Below are positions 17,613-27,734 of a DNA stretch of 57,622 bases, in pieces. Source of the stretch: an uncultured Pseudomonadota bacterium (GTDB lineage Bacteria; Pseudomonadota; Gammaproteobacteria; Methylococcales; Methylomonadaceae); the NCBI GenBank assembly GCA_903847275.1, contig CAINDC010000038.1:1-57622 (forward strand). Direction: 5' to 3'. Under the pieces are notes generated by a model. The model was not told where the DNA came from. It worked only from the letters and a program-made list of their open reading frames with translations, and did not search any database. Each line of letters starts with the position of its first letter. The first letter of the stretch is position 1. The translations under genes were made by a program, and so were the position numbers.

Positions 17613-19076
17613 CTATTGTGGTTTCACAACAGAATCGCCTTTCGGTCCTTTGTCACCTTTATCACCTTTTGCACCAAGATTACCTTTTGAACCAGGATCA
17701 CCTTTTGCGCCAGGATCACCTTTTTGACCAGGATCGCCTTTAAAGCCTTGATCGCCTTTTGGACCTGTATCACCTTTAAAGCCAGGATCGCCTTTTGGAC
17801 CAGGATCACCTTTTGGTCCTTGGTCGCCTTTTGGTCCTTGATCACCTTTTACACTATCACCTTTAATACCTTGTTCGCCTATTGGACCTTGATCACCTTT
17901 CGCACCAGGATCACCTTTAAAGCCTTGATCACCTTTTGCACCTTGGTCGCCTTTAAAGCCTTGATCACCTTTGGGACCAGTATCGCCTTTGATACCTTGA
18001 TCACCTTTAACGCCTTGATCACCTTTTAGGCCTTGGTCGCCTTTGACACCTTGATCACCTTTTAGACCTTGGTCGCCTTTTGGACCAGGATCACCTTCAA
18101 CGCCTTGTGGTCCTTGAACACCTTGTAAGCCGCGTTCTCCTTTGAGGCCAAGATCACCTTTCACACCTTGGATGCCTGGAACACCTTGTTCCCCTTGCTC
18201 ACCTTGTTCGCCTGTATCACCTTTAGGTCCAGGAAGCCCTTCGATTCCAGAAAGACCTTTAATGCCTTTATCACCTTTTGGACCTGGTGGTCCTTCCTTG
18301 CTTACGATTTTATCAATCCAACTGTAAATGCGTTTTTCCAATAATCCGTCAGCATGCAAATACTGATGTCCTTCATTTTCTATTTTAAATTGTTGGTAAT
18401 AAGAATTTTTTTTGCCCGCTACTTGTCGTTCTCGCGCACTATTTACGACATTTGCAGTATCTAATTCGCCGTAAATATCTAGCAACGGCAATTTAAATTT
18501 GGATATAGATGATATGACTTGTACATTTGGATCATTCGTTTCTGGCACGGGTAGACTAATGGTTACTAACGCATTTACGCCTACTATTTTTTCAGCTAAC
18601 GAAAAACTCGCCATCAATCCGCCTAAGCCGTAACCAATGACAACGATTCTTTCAGCCTTTTCAGCTTTAGCGAATTTAATTGCCTCTAATAACCTTGTTT
18701 TCGCTTCAGGAAAAAGCGAGTAGTAATCTTGGCTGAACGCGCCTTCTTCGCGTAACGGCATCTGAACTGATAATGTTGCCCAATGGTGACGAGGAAAAAA
18801 GGCACGAAACGACTTAATCACCGCTTCTTGGTTTGGATGCCCACCGACATCGTGTAAAAGAATAATTATGCCGTCACGGTAACTTTGTGAAGTATCCGTG
18901 TAGAGATTTAAAAATTTTTTCCCAGACGATTCAAGCCAAACCGCCCGTCCTAGATTTAAAGTTTGTTGAACATCTGTTGCAAATATGGCTTCGCGCTTGT
19001 CATCACTTGCTGCGCTCGTGACAGAATGACATAAGCAAAATGCGACGGCTATACTGGCTATTTTTTTATCAAACAT
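17613..19076 (-). CDS. Exported alpha/beta-hydrolase-like protein fused to a collagen-like tail
   Basis: A 487-aa protein. A signal peptide covers residues 1-23 ([23 protein letters not shown]). Residues about 25-258 look like a DUF3530-type alpha/beta hydrolase: [46 protein letters not shown] and a late histidine in ENEGHQYLH. The nucleophile elbow reads G-Y-G-L-G (148-152), so the usual Ser is replaced by Gly. From residue 262 to about 482 it is almost pure Gly-X-Y, roughly 70 triplets rich in KGD and KGE, with one register break near residue 405 (GDSVKGD). Tail ends in SVVKPQ. It lies 12 bp after the lipoprotein gene. A surface-exposed triple-helical fibre is inferred; catalysis is doubtful. 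Confidence 0.87.
   Translation of the reverse strand: MFDKKIASIAVAFCLCHSVTSAASDDKREAIFATDVQQTLNLGRAVWLESSGKKFLNLYTDTSQSYRDGIIILLHDVGGHPNQEAVIKSFRAFFPRHHWATLSVQMPLREEGAFSQDYYSLFPEAKTRLLEAIKFAKAEKAERIVVIGYGLGGLMASFSLAEKIVGVNALVTISLPVPETNDPNVQVISSISKFKLPLLDIYGELDTANVVNSARERQVAGKKNSYYQQFKIENEGHQYLHADGLLEKRIYSWIDKIVSKEGPPGPKGDKGIKGLSGIEGLPGPKGDTGEQGEQGEQGVPGIQGVKGDLGLKGERGLQGVQGPQGVEGDPGPKGDQGLKGDQGVKGDQGLKGDQGVKGDQGIKGDTGPKGDQGFKGDQGAKGDQGFKGDPGAKGDQGPIGEQGIKGDSVKGDQGPKGDQGPKGDPGPKGDPGFKGDTGPKGDQGFKGDPGQKGDPGAKGDPGSKGNLGAKGDKGDKGPKGDSVVKPQ
17650..18290 (-). repeat. Collagen-coding minisatellite (9/18-bp periodicity)
   Basis: The DNA coding for Gly-X-Y shows imperfect 9-bp and 18-bp repeats, built on minus-strand GGTGATCAAGGC-like units encoding GDQG, with variable X residues (L, V, F, I, P, A). 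Such repeats are prone to copy-number change by slippage or recombination. Confidence 0.85.
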
Positions 19077-19088
19077 ATTATTTTGTCA

Positions 19089-19523
19089 TTACAACTTGTA
19101 AACAACATCACGGTTTCCCATTTTTGGGTCGCCAATATTTTCTTTTACATCTGATTTCGCTTTGCCTTGTTTGATGCGATCACGATCGTATTTCGCCATC
19201 ATTTCTTCCCACGTTTTGTATTGCTGATATTCGGCAAAGCCTTCAGCTTTACGTTTCTCATAAATTTCTCTGCCCATTGCGATAATTTCTTCTGCTTTTT
19301 TACCATCAACAGCGGCTAAAAATTCAGCATTATCTTTTTTAGCATCACGAATCATCCAAAATGACATTTCATATTCGACACGCATTTCCGCTTGCAAGTG
19401 GTTTTTAATCATCTTAACGGAGCGATAGGCGGATTTTTCGTTGTGTGCGTTAATTTTATCGCCGCCGCACGCCGTCAACATTGTGCAACTTAGCATTAAC
19501 AAAACAAGTGGAAGTTTCTTCAT
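19089..19523 (-). CDS. Predicted lipoprotein, 144 aa
   Basis: The N-terminus MKKLPLVLLMLSCTMLTACGG has a lipobox (LTAC, lipidated Cys19) typical of type II signal peptides. The mature part is mostly helical and charged (VEYEMSFWMIRDAKKDNAEFLAAVDGKKAEEIIAMG, AEYQQYKTWEEMMAKYDRDRI), ending in NIGDPKMGNRDVVYKL. I do not recognise a family. It precedes the hydrolase-collagen gene by 12 bp on the same strand, so the two are probably co-transcribed and could act together at the cell surface. It diverges from the GTPase genes; the 61 bp between holds both promoters, with no hexamer pair convincing by eye. Confidence 0.75.
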   Translation of the reverse strand: MKKLPLVLLMLSCTMLTACGGDKINAHNEKSAYRSVKMIKNHLQAEMRVEYEMSFWMIRDAKKDNAEFLAAVDGKKAEEIIAMGREIYEKRKAEGFAEYQQYKTWEEMMAKYDRDRIKQGKAKSDVKENIGDPKMGNRDVVYKL

Positions 19524-19584
19524 TACAAGTATCTCGAATTAAACGTAAAATAGGCAGTCATTATAAACCGAAGCCCATTTTTTT

Positions 19585-21288
19585 ATGCTGGAATTTATCA
19601 CGTTACTTCGTCAACGTTATCAAATCGTTTTGAATTCCCATTCAAACGAAGTGCAAAGTTATCAACAAGCATTTCAACAATTAACGCTTGCTGAAGCCTT
19701 TTTACGCAAAGGAAAATTCGTTGAAACGCTGCCATTATCTTGTGCGATTATTGGACCAACGCAAGCGGGAAAAAGTTCTCTTACGAATGTTTTTTTGCAA
19801 TCAGAAAACGCTGGCGTAAGTCCTTTGGCTGGTTATACCGTTCACCCACAAGGTTTTTGTCATCAAATTGAATTGTCAGATTGCAAAAATTTAACGGATT
19901 ATTTCGCGCCATTTATAAAAGTTGCACGCGAAAATCTGAGCAAAAATCGTTTTGATTGTTATACATTAACGCAGACTGAAAACTCCTCTTTTTTACCACC
20001 TGTTATTTTTTGGGATACGCCCGATTTTGATTCGATTGATTCGACAGATTATCGAGAAGGCGTTTTAAAAACGATTGCGCTTGCTGATATTATTGTTCTC
20101 GTTGTCAGCAAAGAAAAATATGCGGATCAAACCGTGTGGGATACATTGAAACTTATCGAGCCATTGCGACAACCCACACTCATTTGTGTCAATAAATTAA
20201 GCGAAGATTCTGAAACGGTTATTTTAGAATCACTCAAAGAAAAATGGCACGATTATCGTCGTGATACGTTTCCAGAAATCATTCCGTTGCTTTATCAACA
20301 AGCAACAAGATTGCCCGAAATTCCGAAATCGAAACAACATATTTTGTTTCAATTAGCGAAAAAAGTGCGGCGTGAAAAACAGCAGCGACGTGAACAAAAA
20401 TTAGTACAAACGCATTGGCAAGAATGGACAAAACCATTACGCGCTGAACATGAAATTTATGAGGCGTGGCAAATATTGGTTGATGACGTAATGACGCAAG
20501 CGTTAAAAAATTATGAACATGATTATTTGAATCATCCGCGTCACTATGAAACCTTTCAACAAGCGATTGCCGAATTATTGTTGTTGCTCGAAATTCCAAG
20601 TGTTGCGAAAGCCATGATGACCGCGCGAAAGGTTTTGCTTTATCCGTTGAAATTAGTTCGACAATTAGGTGGGAGTCGAAATCATCTACAACGCAGTCAT
20701 GAAATGACGGTTTTAACCTCTTTGTTAAATCACACATTGACTGAACTAGCACATGAATTATTAGATAAAAATACACATTTGCTGTGGCGCGAATTAAGTG
20801 AAGAATTACGCCATAATCGAACAGCTATTTTGAATGAATTCAAACACACGACTGAAAATTATCATCAAAATTTTCAGCAAGATGTTGAACTTGCCGCGCA
20901 AGGGCTTTACGCAAAATTAAAAGAACAACCCCTTGTTTTAAATATGCTACGCGCTACTCGAATCACGGCTGATGCGGCAGTTGTCGTATTAACGTTATAC
21001 ACGGGTGGAATTGGTTTACATGATTTAGCCATTGCCCCTGCGATGTTGATGTTGACGAATTTGCTGACTGAAAGCGCGATTGGTAGTTACATGAAAAAGG
21101 TTGAAACCGATTTAAAAGCACAGCAACTTACCACTGTAAAAAAGCAGATTTTTGAGCCACTCGCACAACGTTTAAACGCTTTGCCACAACACCTAAAAAC
21201 TCAAACCCATTTTGCAATTTCACCCGAACAACTTGCCGAAGTTGAAACAAAACTTAATGAAAAACCACATGGCTTACGATTACTCTGA
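19585..21288 (+). CDS. Large dynamin-like GTPase, first of a pair
   Basis: A 567-aa P-loop GTPase. G1 is GPTQAGKSS (57-65). G3 is DTPDFDS (144-150). G4 reads NKLS (203-206), with Ser where Asp usually sets guanine specificity. Long helical regions follow (about 215-450), then a hydrophobic hairpin (about 455-500, AAVVVLTLYTGGIGLHDLAIAPAMLMLTNLL) that could enter the membrane, and a helical end. The layout, a GTPase head, helical stalk and paired hydrophobic segment, is like bacterial dynamin-like proteins. It overlaps the second GTPase gene by 32 bp. Membrane remodelling or stress protection is possible but not shown. Confidence 0.78.
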   Translation: MLEFITLLRQRYQIVLNSHSNEVQSYQQAFQQLTLAEAFLRKGKFVETLPLSCAIIGPTQAGKSSLTNVFLQSENAGVSPLAGYTVHPQGFCHQIELSDCKNLTDYFAPFIKVARENLSKNRFDCYTLTQTENSSFLPPVIFWDTPDFDSIDSTDYREGVLKTIALADIIVLVVSKEKYADQTVWDTLKLIEPLRQPTLICVNKLSEDSETVILESLKEKWHDYRRDTFPEIIPLLYQQATRLPEIPKSKQHILFQLAKKVRREKQQRREQKLVQTHWQEWTKPLRAEHEIYEAWQILVDDVMTQALKNYEHDYLNHPRHYETFQQAIAELLLLLEIPSVAKAMMTARKVLLYPLKLVRQLGGSRNHLQRSHEMTVLTSLLNHTLTELAHELLDKNTHLLWRELSEELRHNRTAILNEFKHTTENYHQNFQQDVELAAQGLYAKLKEQPLVLNMLRATRITADAAVVVLTLYTGGIGLHDLAIAPAMLMLTNLLTESAIGSYMKKVETDLKAQQLTTVKKQIFEPLAQRLNALPQHLKTQTHFAISPEQLAEVETKLNEKPHGLRLL

Positions 21289-22831
21289 ACTTTTACAACG
21301 CACTGAAAATTGGTCACAACAGGCTTATGAATTGGGTTGGATTAGCGAACTGAATCCAACTTCTTTTTTACAAAAAGAAAAAAAATCACTTTTTGAAAAT
21401 TCAATGCGTCCTTTAATTGTCGCTTTCATGGGCGGCACGGGCGTGGGTAAAAGTTCGTTATTAAATCGGCTCGCTGGCAAACCGATTGCAAAATCGGGCG
21501 TTGCGCGTCCAACTTCAAAAGAAGTGACGCTTTTTCACCATCATGAAATCACGTTACCAAATTTGCCAACGGCAGATATTCGAGTAGCTAATCATGATGA
21601 TGCGATGCAAAAAAGTGTAGTTTGGATTGATATGCCTGATTTTGATAGCACTGACGAACATAACAAAACATTGGTTTTAAACTGGATGCCGCATATCGAC
21701 GTGTTGATTTATGTTGTCAGCCCAGAACGTTATCGAGACGAAAAAGCGTGGCGATTGTTGCTTGCCGAAGGCGCAAATCACGCGTGGTTATTTGTGATGA
21801 ATCAGTGGGATAGGGGGCAAATCGAACAAGCCGCCGATTTTGAAAAGCAGTTACACGTTGCTGGATTTAACGCGCCACTGATTTTTAAAACGTGCTGTGA
21901 AATTTCTTTGAATTTGAACGATGAATTTAACACATTAGCTGAAACGCTAACCGCACTTGCCACGCAAAAAACTGTCGAACAATTAGAACAACGCGGCGAA
22001 CACATTCGTGTGCAAGCGTTGCAGAATCAGTTACAAAATTATCTGGTGCAATTTGGTAATGAAACGGCTTTGAAAAAATTGCAGTCACATTGGCTTTCAA
22101 ATTGGAAAAATGTTTCTACACAATTACAGCAAGGATTTGCGTGGCAACTTCAACCGTTAGCCGAACAGTTTGCAAGGCTTTTACCCTTTGAAAAAGGCGG
22201 CAATTTTTTGTGGGATGATTGGACGCAAATTCGTTTTGATGATGCTTTGAATGTGTTGGTTATTGACGCACAAACCTTGGGTTTGCCAATTACGCCGTTA
22301 GAAATGCAGCTTTTAACTTTGCGTGAAAAGGCTCAAAAACAATTTAATTCGCACGTCGAACTTCAAACGCGGCAAGCCTTGGCGCAACGCGGAAATGTGG
22401 TGCAACGTGTTGCGTTAAAATTTGTGGCAATTGCGGAGATTATTTTGCCATTAGCAGCGATGAGTTGGGTAGGTTTTCAAGTCGTGAATGGTTATTACGA
22501 AAGTAATCAAACGCACGATCATTATTTAAATCTGGATTTTGCGATTCATAGCACATTGGTTTGCGGATTATCGTGGCTGGTGCCGTTTTTCATTTTGAAA
22601 AAATGCCAACCATCACTCGAAAAATGTGCATTACGCGGTTTGAATAAAGGGATTTCGCAAGGGTTAGCGAATTTAAATCACGAAGTCGGCGTAGCGATTG
22701 AGCAATTTCAACGGCAACGTGCAACGCAGTTACAAAATGCAAATGCGTTGCTAGTGCTTTGTGAAAAAATTATGTCTGAAAAAATTGAATTCGCGCCAAA
22801 TAGCACATTGGAACGAATGTTAATTGATTAA
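21257..22831 (+). CDS. Large dynamin-like GTPase, second of a pair
   Basis: A P-loop GTPase of about 524 aa. G1 is GGTGVGKSS (59-67 from the ATG at 21257), G3 is DMPDFDS (125-131), and G4 is NQWD (182-185), canonical at Asp. A helical region follows, then two membrane helices in the last third ([20 protein letters not shown] and [16 protein letters not shown]), and a helical tail. The most upstream in-frame ATG at 21212 lies deep in the first gene. ATG 21257 and ATG 21269 are the better starts, though neither has a clear ribosome binding site; coupling to the first gene's stop at 21286 is likely. It converges with metG, overlapping by 4 bp. Confidence 0.8.
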   Translation: MKNHMAYDYSELLQRTENWSQQAYELGWISELNPTSFLQKEKKSLFENSMRPLIVAFMGGTGVGKSSLLNRLAGKPIAKSGVARPTSKEVTLFHHHEITLPNLPTADIRVANHDDAMQKSVVWIDMPDFDSTDEHNKTLVLNWMPHIDVLIYVVSPERYRDEKAWRLLLAEGANHAWLFVMNQWDRGQIEQAADFEKQLHVAGFNAPLIFKTCCEISLNLNDEFNTLAETLTALATQKTVEQLEQRGEHIRVQALQNQLQNYLVQFGNETALKKLQSHWLSNWKNVSTQLQQGFAWQLQPLAEQFARLLPFEKGGNFLWDDWTQIRFDDALNVLVIDAQTLGLPITPLEMQLLTLREKAQKQFNSHVELQTRQALAQRGNVVQRVALKFVAIAEIILPLAAMSWVGFQVVNGYYESNQTHDHYLNLDFAIHSTLVCGLSWLVPFFILKKCQPSLEKCALRGLNKGISQGLANLNHEVGVAIEQFQRQRATQLQNANALLVLCEKIMSEKIEFAPNSTLERMLID

Positions 22832-24483
22832 GCTTTTAACAATGTTTCCTTTGAATCTTCAATAATTGCGGCAATTTTATCTGCTTCAACGCGCGTCATA
22901 AGTGGTTTGAAATCGTTTAACGTATGATTCACTAACGGTTGTAACTCATCAATCCATGTTGTAATTGGCGCGTTTAAAAACGCTTCTGCTTCGGTCGTCA
23001 ACGCAGGTAAAACGGGTTTCAAATAGGCTGCTAAAATTCTAAATAAATTAATTGCTACCGAACATACGTCGTGCAATTCTGCATCTTTGCCTTCTTCTTT
23101 GGCAATTGTCCACGGTTTTTTGTCATCAATGTATTGGTTAGCTTTATCGGCTAACGCCATAATTTCACGCATGGCTTTACCAAATTCACGGTTTTCATAA
23201 CTTTCAGCAATCATTTCATTTGCGGCGATAAAATCAGCAAATAATTCAGATTCAACACACGTTGCCGAAAGTTTATTGTCGAATTTTTTGCGAATAAACC
23301 CGCTGCAACGACTAGCGATATTAACGACTTTTCCAACTAAATCCGAATTCACGCGTTGACTAAAATCTTCAAAATTCAAATCAATATCGTCAATGGTGTT
23401 GCTCAATTTCGCCGCGAAATAATAACGTAGATATTCGGGATTTAAATGGTCAAGATAAGTACGAGCGGTAATAAATGTGCCGCGTGATTTCGACATTTTT
23501 TCGCCGTTTACCGTTAAAAATCCGTGTGCGAAAATCGCATCTGGCGTTCTAAAATTTGCACCGCTTAACATCGCTGGCCAAAATAAAGCGTGGAAATAAA
23601 TGATGTCTTTGCCGATAAAATGATAAAGTTCAACATCGCTATCTTTCGCCCAAAAATCATCAAATTTCAAATCGGTTTTGTCGCACAAATTTTGAAAACT
23701 CGCCATGTAACCAATCGGTGCATCGAGCCAAACGTAAAAATACTTGTTTGGCGCGTCAGGAATTTCAAAACCAAAATATGGTGCATCACGCGAAATATCC
23801 CATTGTTGCAAACCGCCTTCGAGCCATTCGGCTAATTTATTACGAACTTCGGCTTGTAAATGTCCTGCCGTTGTCCAATCACGCAACATTTCAGTGAAAT
23901 CGGCTAAATTGAAAAAATAATGTTCAGATTCTTTTTCAATTGGCGTGGCACCCGAAACTGCTGAAACGGCATTTTTCAAATCGGTTGGTGAATAATTCGC
24001 GCCACAGACTTCGCAACCGTCGCCATATTGGTCTTTCGCGCCACATTTGGGGCAATCGCCTTTAATGAATCGATCAGGCAAAAACATATTTTTAACGGGA
24101 TCAAACGCTTGGGTAATCGTACGAGAACTAATATGTCCCGCATCGCGTAAACGTAAATAAACCAATTCCGACAGCGTTTTATTTTCAGGCGAATGCGTGC
24201 AGTGATAATTGTCGAATGCAATACCAAAATTTGAAAAATCCGCAAAATGCGCTTTGCCTACTTCGGTAATCAATTCTTCTGGCGTAATACCGTCGCGATC
24301 TGCTTTGAGCATAATCGGCGTGCCGTGCGCGTCATCAGCGCAAACGTAATAACATTCGTTGCCGCGTTGTTTCTGGAATCGCACCCAAATATCCGTTTGA
24401 ATATATTCGACTAAATGCCCTAAATGAATCGCGCCATTGGCATACGGTAACGCGCTAGTCACTAAAATTTTTCGTGGTGTCAT
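22828..24483 (-). CDS. metG: Methionyl-tRNA synthetase (form without C-terminal EMAP domain)
   Basis: Class I synthetase charging tRNA-Met. It has [20 protein letters not shown] (HIGH-type motif), the zinc knuckle [18 protein letters not shown], the [13 protein letters not shown] region and KMSKSRGTF (KMSKS). Anticodon-binding helices follow to the end. The chosen start is ATG 24483; the earlier TTG at 24498 is less likely, and GGAT lies about 9 nt before the ATG. The 551-aa length is shorter than the about 680 aa of E. coli MetG, as the C-terminal OB-fold tRNA-binding domain is missing. This shorter form is known in many bacteria. Confidence 0.95.
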   Translation of the reverse strand: MTPRKILVTSALPYANGAIHLGHLVEYIQTDIWVRFQKQRGNECYYVCADDAHGTPIMLKADRDGITPEELITEVGKAHFADFSNFGIAFDNYHCTHSPENKTLSELVYLRLRDAGHISSRTITQAFDPVKNMFLPDRFIKGDCPKCGAKDQYGDGCEVCGANYSPTDLKNAVSAVSGATPIEKESEHYFFNLADFTEMLRDWTTAGHLQAEVRNKLAEWLEGGLQQWDISRDAPYFGFEIPDAPNKYFYVWLDAPIGYMASFQNLCDKTDLKFDDFWAKDSDVELYHFIGKDIIYFHALFWPAMLSGANFRTPDAIFAHGFLTVNGEKMSKSRGTFITARTYLDHLNPEYLRYYFAAKLSNTIDDIDLNFEDFSQRVNSDLVGKVVNIASRCSGFIRKKFDNKLSATCVESELFADFIAANEMIAESYENREFGKAMREIMALADKANQYIDDKKPWTIAKEEGKDAELHDVCSVAINLFRILAAYLKPVLPALTTEAEAFLNAPITTWIDELQPLVNHTLNDFKPLMTRVEADKIAAIIEDSKETLLKA

Positions 24484-24655
24484 AAAATAATTATCCAATA
24501 TCTGTAAGTTTAAAGATTTGGCACATTATGGCATAAAAGCAAAATGCCTAAAAATCAGCAGAGGTAAATCATTCAATGGCACGTTTTCTGCCTTGTTAGA
24601 GCATTAAGATTCCTTTAACATAATTTATAACTTTTACTTTTTGAATTCAAACATT

Positions 24656-26317
24656 ATGCAAACTCCAGAAACTGTTTTACCCGCGAATTTCATTCGCCAA
24701 ATTATCGCCAACGATTTAGCGGTAAATAAAAATAATGGCAAAGTTGCCACTCGTTTTCCACCTGAACCAAATGGTTATTTGCACATTGGTCACGCAAAAT
24801 CGATTTGTTTAAATTTCGGCGCAGCATTAGAAAATAACGGCACCTGCAACTTGCGTTTTGACGATACAAATCCTGAAAAAGAAAATGTTGAATACATGGA
24901 TTCGATTAAACGCGACGTTGCTTGGCTTGGTTTTGAATGGACAGAATTGCATCATGCGTCAGATTATTTTGAGCAACTTTATCAATATGCGGTCGAGTTG
25001 ATTAAGAAAGATTTGGCGTATGTAGATAGTTTATCAGCTGATGAAATTCGCGTTTATCGCGGCACGTTGACAGAAGCAGGCAAAGAAAGTCCAGACCGTC
25101 ATCGTTCAATCGAAGAAAATTTAGATTTATTTGCCAGAATGCGAGCAGGTGAATTTAAAGATGGAAAATATGTGTTACGCGCCAAAATTGATATGGCTTC
25201 GCCAAATATGAATATGCGCGACCCAACAATTTATCGCATTCGCCGCGTTCATCATCACAGCACAGGCGATGCGTGGTGTATTTATCCGATGTACGATTAC
25301 ACGCACTGTATTTCTGACGCACTTGAAAATATCACGCATTCGCTTTGTACGCTTGAATTTGCTGACCATCGTCCGCTTTATGATTGGGTTTTAGAACAAC
25401 TTGACGTGCCATGTCATCCGCAACAAATTGAATTTGCGCGTTTGCAATTGGAATACACAATTGTAAGCAAACGAAAATTAAATCAGCTTGTGACTGAAAA
25501 ACACGTTCATGGTTGGGACGATCCCAGAATGCCGACGATTGCAGGTTTGCGCCGCGCTGGTTTTACGCCGCAAGCGATTAAAGATTTTTGTGAACGGATT
25601 GGGATTACAAAACAAAATTCATGGATTGAAATGGGTGTGTTGGAATACTGCATTCGTGAAGATTTGAACGTGAATGCGTTTCGTGCAATGGCAGTTTTAG
25701 AGCCGTTGCGCGTCGTGATTACCAATTATCCCGACGATAAAATCGAAAATTTAGAAGTCAGCAATCACCCGCAACGAGAAGAATTTGGCAAACGAATTGT
25801 GCCTTTTTCAAAAACGATTTTGATTGAACGCGACGATTTTTCAGAAAATCCGCCACCAAAATACAAGCGTTTAAGTGTCGGTGAAGAAGTGCGTTTACGT
25901 GGTTCGTATGTGATTCGTTGCGACGAGGTGATTAAAAATGCGAATGGCGAAATTATCGAATTACGTTGCAGTTATGACGAAAATACACTTGGTAAAAATC
26001 CTGAAGGTCGTAAAGCAAAAGGTGTGATTCATTGGGTTGACGAGGCGCATTCACACGCGGCAGAAATTCGTTTATATGACCGATTATTTACCGTGCCACA
26101 ACCCGATAATGAAGATAATTTCTTGGATGTAGTCAATCCAAATTCGTTGCAAATCTTGAATTTGTGCCGCGTTGAAGCGAGTTTAAAAGATGCAACCTTA
26201 GAAAATCGTTATCAATTTGAACGCACGGGCTATTTTTGTTTGGATACTGAAAGTACGCTGGAAAAATTGGTGTTTAATCGTACTGTAACCTTGCGTGACA
26301 ACGGGCAAAAGGATTAG
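24656..26317 (+). CDS. glnS: Glutaminyl-tRNA synthetase
   Basis: GlnS charges tRNA-Gln. It has [22 protein letters not shown] (HIGH motif), [27 protein letters not shown]-like class-specific segments [23 protein letters not shown], and [11 protein letters not shown] (KMSKS equivalent). The C-terminal two beta-barrels are complete. ATG 24656 is taken as start; the TTG at 24641 in the same frame is less likely. Length is 553 aa, equal to E. coli GlnS. The gene diverges from metG; the 172-bp gap has a CATAAT hexamer at about 24619 but no firm promoter. It is followed by the RuMP promoter region. Confidence 0.97.
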   Translation: MQTPETVLPANFIRQIIANDLAVNKNNGKVATRFPPEPNGYLHIGHAKSICLNFGAALENNGTCNLRFDDTNPEKENVEYMDSIKRDVAWLGFEWTELHHASDYFEQLYQYAVELIKKDLAYVDSLSADEIRVYRGTLTEAGKESPDRHRSIEENLDLFARMRAGEFKDGKYVLRAKIDMASPNMNMRDPTIYRIRRVHHHSTGDAWCIYPMYDYTHCISDALENITHSLCTLEFADHRPLYDWVLEQLDVPCHPQQIEFARLQLEYTIVSKRKLNQLVTEKHVHGWDDPRMPTIAGLRRAGFTPQAIKDFCERIGITKQNSWIEMGVLEYCIREDLNVNAFRAMAVLEPLRVVITNYPDDKIENLEVSNHPQREEFGKRIVPFSKTILIERDDFSENPPPKYKRLSVGEEVRLRGSYVIRCDEVIKNANGEIIELRCSYDENTLGKNPEGRKAKGVIHWVDEAHSHAAEIRLYDRLFTVPQPDNEDNFLDVVNPNSLQILNLCRVEASLKDATLENRYQFERTGYFCLDTESTLEKLVFNRTVTLRDNGQKD

Positions 26318-26330
26318 GGCGCATTTTGCA

Positions 26331-26360
26331 TTGACATTGCTACCCCTTGTACTTTAAAGT
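26331..26360 (+). promoter_or_regulatory. Sigma-70 promoter of the hps-phi operon
   Basis: A perfect TTGACA (26331-26336) is followed 18 bp later by TAAAGT (26355-26360, 4 of 6 matches to the -10). It starts 13 bp after the glnS stop and leaves a leader of about 55-60 nt with a short direct repeat AACTAT. A strong -35 fits a highly expressed central-metabolism gene. Confidence 0.55.
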
Positions 26361-26424
26361 TAGCCCCGCATAAATTAGCGTAACAATTTTAACTATAACT
26401 ATAACTTTATTTGGAGTGTACACC

Positions 26425-27066
26425 ATGGCAAAACCATTGATTCAAATGGCATTAGATTCATTAGATTTCGACGCAACTGTTTCATTAGCAAAACAAGTTG
26501 CACCATTCGTTGATATTTTCGAAATCGGCACACCTTGCATCAAACACAACGGTGTAGCGTTAGTAAAAGCGTTGCGTGCAGAATTCCCTGACAAATTATT
26601 GTTAGTTGACTTAAAAACAATGGATGCTGGCGAATACGAAGCAACTCCTTTCTACGCAGCTGGCGCGGACATTTGTACAGTATTAGGTGTTTCTGGTTTA
26701 GCAACTTGCAAAGGCGTTATCAAAGCAGCTAACGCACACGCTGCTGAAGCTCAAATTGATTTAATCAACGTTGAAGACAAAGCAGCTTGCGCTCGTGCAA
26801 CTGTTGCGGCTGGCGCACAAGTTATGGGTATTCACACAGGTTTAGATGCACAAGCTGCTGGTGATACACCATTTGCTGATTTGAACTTGATTGCAGGTTT
26901 GAATTTAGGTGTTCGTATTTCAGTTGCTGGCGGTATCAACGCTAAAACTGTTCAAGACGTAGTTCGTGCAGGCGCAAACATTATTGTGGTTGGCGCAGCA
27001 ATCTACGGTGCGGCATCACCTGCTGAATCAGCTCGTGAAATTCGTGAATTAGTTGACGCAGTTTAA
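26425..27066 (+). CDS. hxlA: 3-hexulose-6-phosphate synthase
   Basis: HPS joins formaldehyde to ribulose 5-phosphate, giving D-arabino-3-hexulose 6-phosphate, the first step of the RuMP cycle. The 213-aa cytoplasmic TIM-barrel of the OMP decarboxylase superfamily has FEIGTPCIKHNG, LLVDLKTMDAGEYEA (the metal-binding D-x-K-x-x-D), VLGVSGLATCKGV, MGIHTGLDAQA and ISVAGGINAKT. ATG 26425 is preferred: GGAG lies about 9 nt upstream and overlaps the alternative GTG at 26416. Phi follows 13 bp later. The gene uses codons of highly expressed genes (GGT, GCA, AAC, CGT), consistent with a major assimilation enzyme. Confidence 0.96.
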   Translation: MAKPLIQMALDSLDFDATVSLAKQVAPFVDIFEIGTPCIKHNGVALVKALRAEFPDKLLLVDLKTMDAGEYEATPFYAAGADICTVLGVSGLATCKGVIKAANAHAAEAQIDLINVEDKAACARATVAAGAQVMGIHTGLDAQAAGDTPFADLNLIAGLNLGVRISVAGGINAKTVQDVVRAGANIIVVGAAIYGAASPAESAREIRELVDAV

Positions 27067-27079
27067 TTAAGGAACTCTT

Positions 27080-27613
27080 ATGCACCAACAGCTTATCTTA
27101 GATAAAATCACAGGAATCCTTGAAGCTACAGAGGAATCTTATGATGAAAAACTCACCGCTATGCTCGACGACGCGGGTCGCATTTTTATTGCGGGCGCGG
27201 GTCGTTCAAAACTGGTCGGCAATTTCTTTGCGATGCGGTTGGTGCATGGTGGTTACAACGTCAATGTTGTCGGCGAAATCGTTACTCCAAGCATCAAAGA
27301 AGGTGATTTGCTAATCATTATTTCGGGTTCAGGTGAAACTGAGCAATTGATTGCCTTCACTAAAAGCGCGAAAAAAATGGGCGCAAAAATTATGTTGATT
27401 TCGTCAAAAGCGACTTCAACAATTGGTGATATGGCGGATGGCGTTTTCCAAATTGGTCGTGATGATTTATATGGAAAAGTTGTCGGAATGCCTATGGGAA
27501 CTGTTTTTGAGTTGTCAACATTGCTCTTTTTGGAATCAACAATTTCTCATATTATTCATGAGAAAGGCATTCCTGAAGAAATTATGCGCGAAAGACACGC
27601 AAATTTAGAATAA
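27080..27613 (+). CDS. hxlB: 6-phospho-3-hexuloisomerase
   Basis: PHI isomerises the HPS product to fructose 6-phosphate. The 177-aa protein is a SIS-domain sugar isomerase: IFIAGAGRSKLVGNFFAMRLVHGGYNV, EGDLLIIISGSGETEQLI and GVFQIGRDD are the phosphosugar-binding loop and catalytic segment. The length is right for the family. It begins 13 bp after hps with AAGGAA before the ATG. Gene order hps-phi is standard in RuMP organisms. A hairpin between phi and tkt at 27673-27709 probably limits transcription into tkt. Confidence 0.96.
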   Translation: MHQQLILDKITGILEATEESYDEKLTAMLDDAGRIFIAGAGRSKLVGNFFAMRLVHGGYNVNVVGEIVTPSIKEGDLLIIISGSGETEQLIAFTKSAKKMGAKIMLISSKATSTIGDMADGVFQIGRDDLYGKVVGMPMGTVFELSTLLFLESTISHIIHEKGIPEEIMRERHANLE

Positions 27614-27672
27614 AAAAAAGTGAGTTAAAAACGGGTAATTATTTATTCGTTTTTCAGGTCAGAATATACGGG

Positions 27673-27709
27673 TTGCACTATTGAAGAATTTTAGTAGTGC
27701 AATTTTTTT
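27673..27709 (+). terminator. Terminator between phi and tkt
   Basis: TTGCACTA (27673-27680) pairs with TAGTGCAA (27695-27702), loop 14 nt, followed by a T run. It would end or attenuate the hps-phi transcript and uncouple it from tkt. Confidence 0.75.
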
Positions 27710-27734
27710 AACAGATACCACAAAAGGAGAGAAG

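Noticed and set aside
17724-18029. Plus-strand open frame across the collagen repeat, rich in Phe/Thr/Ile
   Set aside because: It is the antisense shadow of the repeat, with no ribosome site and unnatural composition.
17650-18290. Regular short repeats that look like a CRISPR array or a non-coding minisatellite
   Set aside because: They encode an uninterrupted Gly-X-Y frame on the minus strand with a signal peptide and hydrolase domain before it; there is no spacer structure and no cas gene.
21212-21256. Start of the second GTPase at ATG 21212
   Set aside because: It lies deep in the first GTPase gene with no ribosome site. Later ATGs at 21257 and 21269 are closer to the first gene's stop.
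26361-26424. Riboswitch or structured leader before hps
   Set aside because: The leader is only about 60 nt, AT-rich with a simple AACTAT direct repeat and no hairpin.
27681-27734. N-terminal extension of transketolase from a TTG at 27681
   Set aside because: It lies in a terminator hairpin, while ATG 27735 has a strong AAGGAG and begins with the conserved transketolase sequence.
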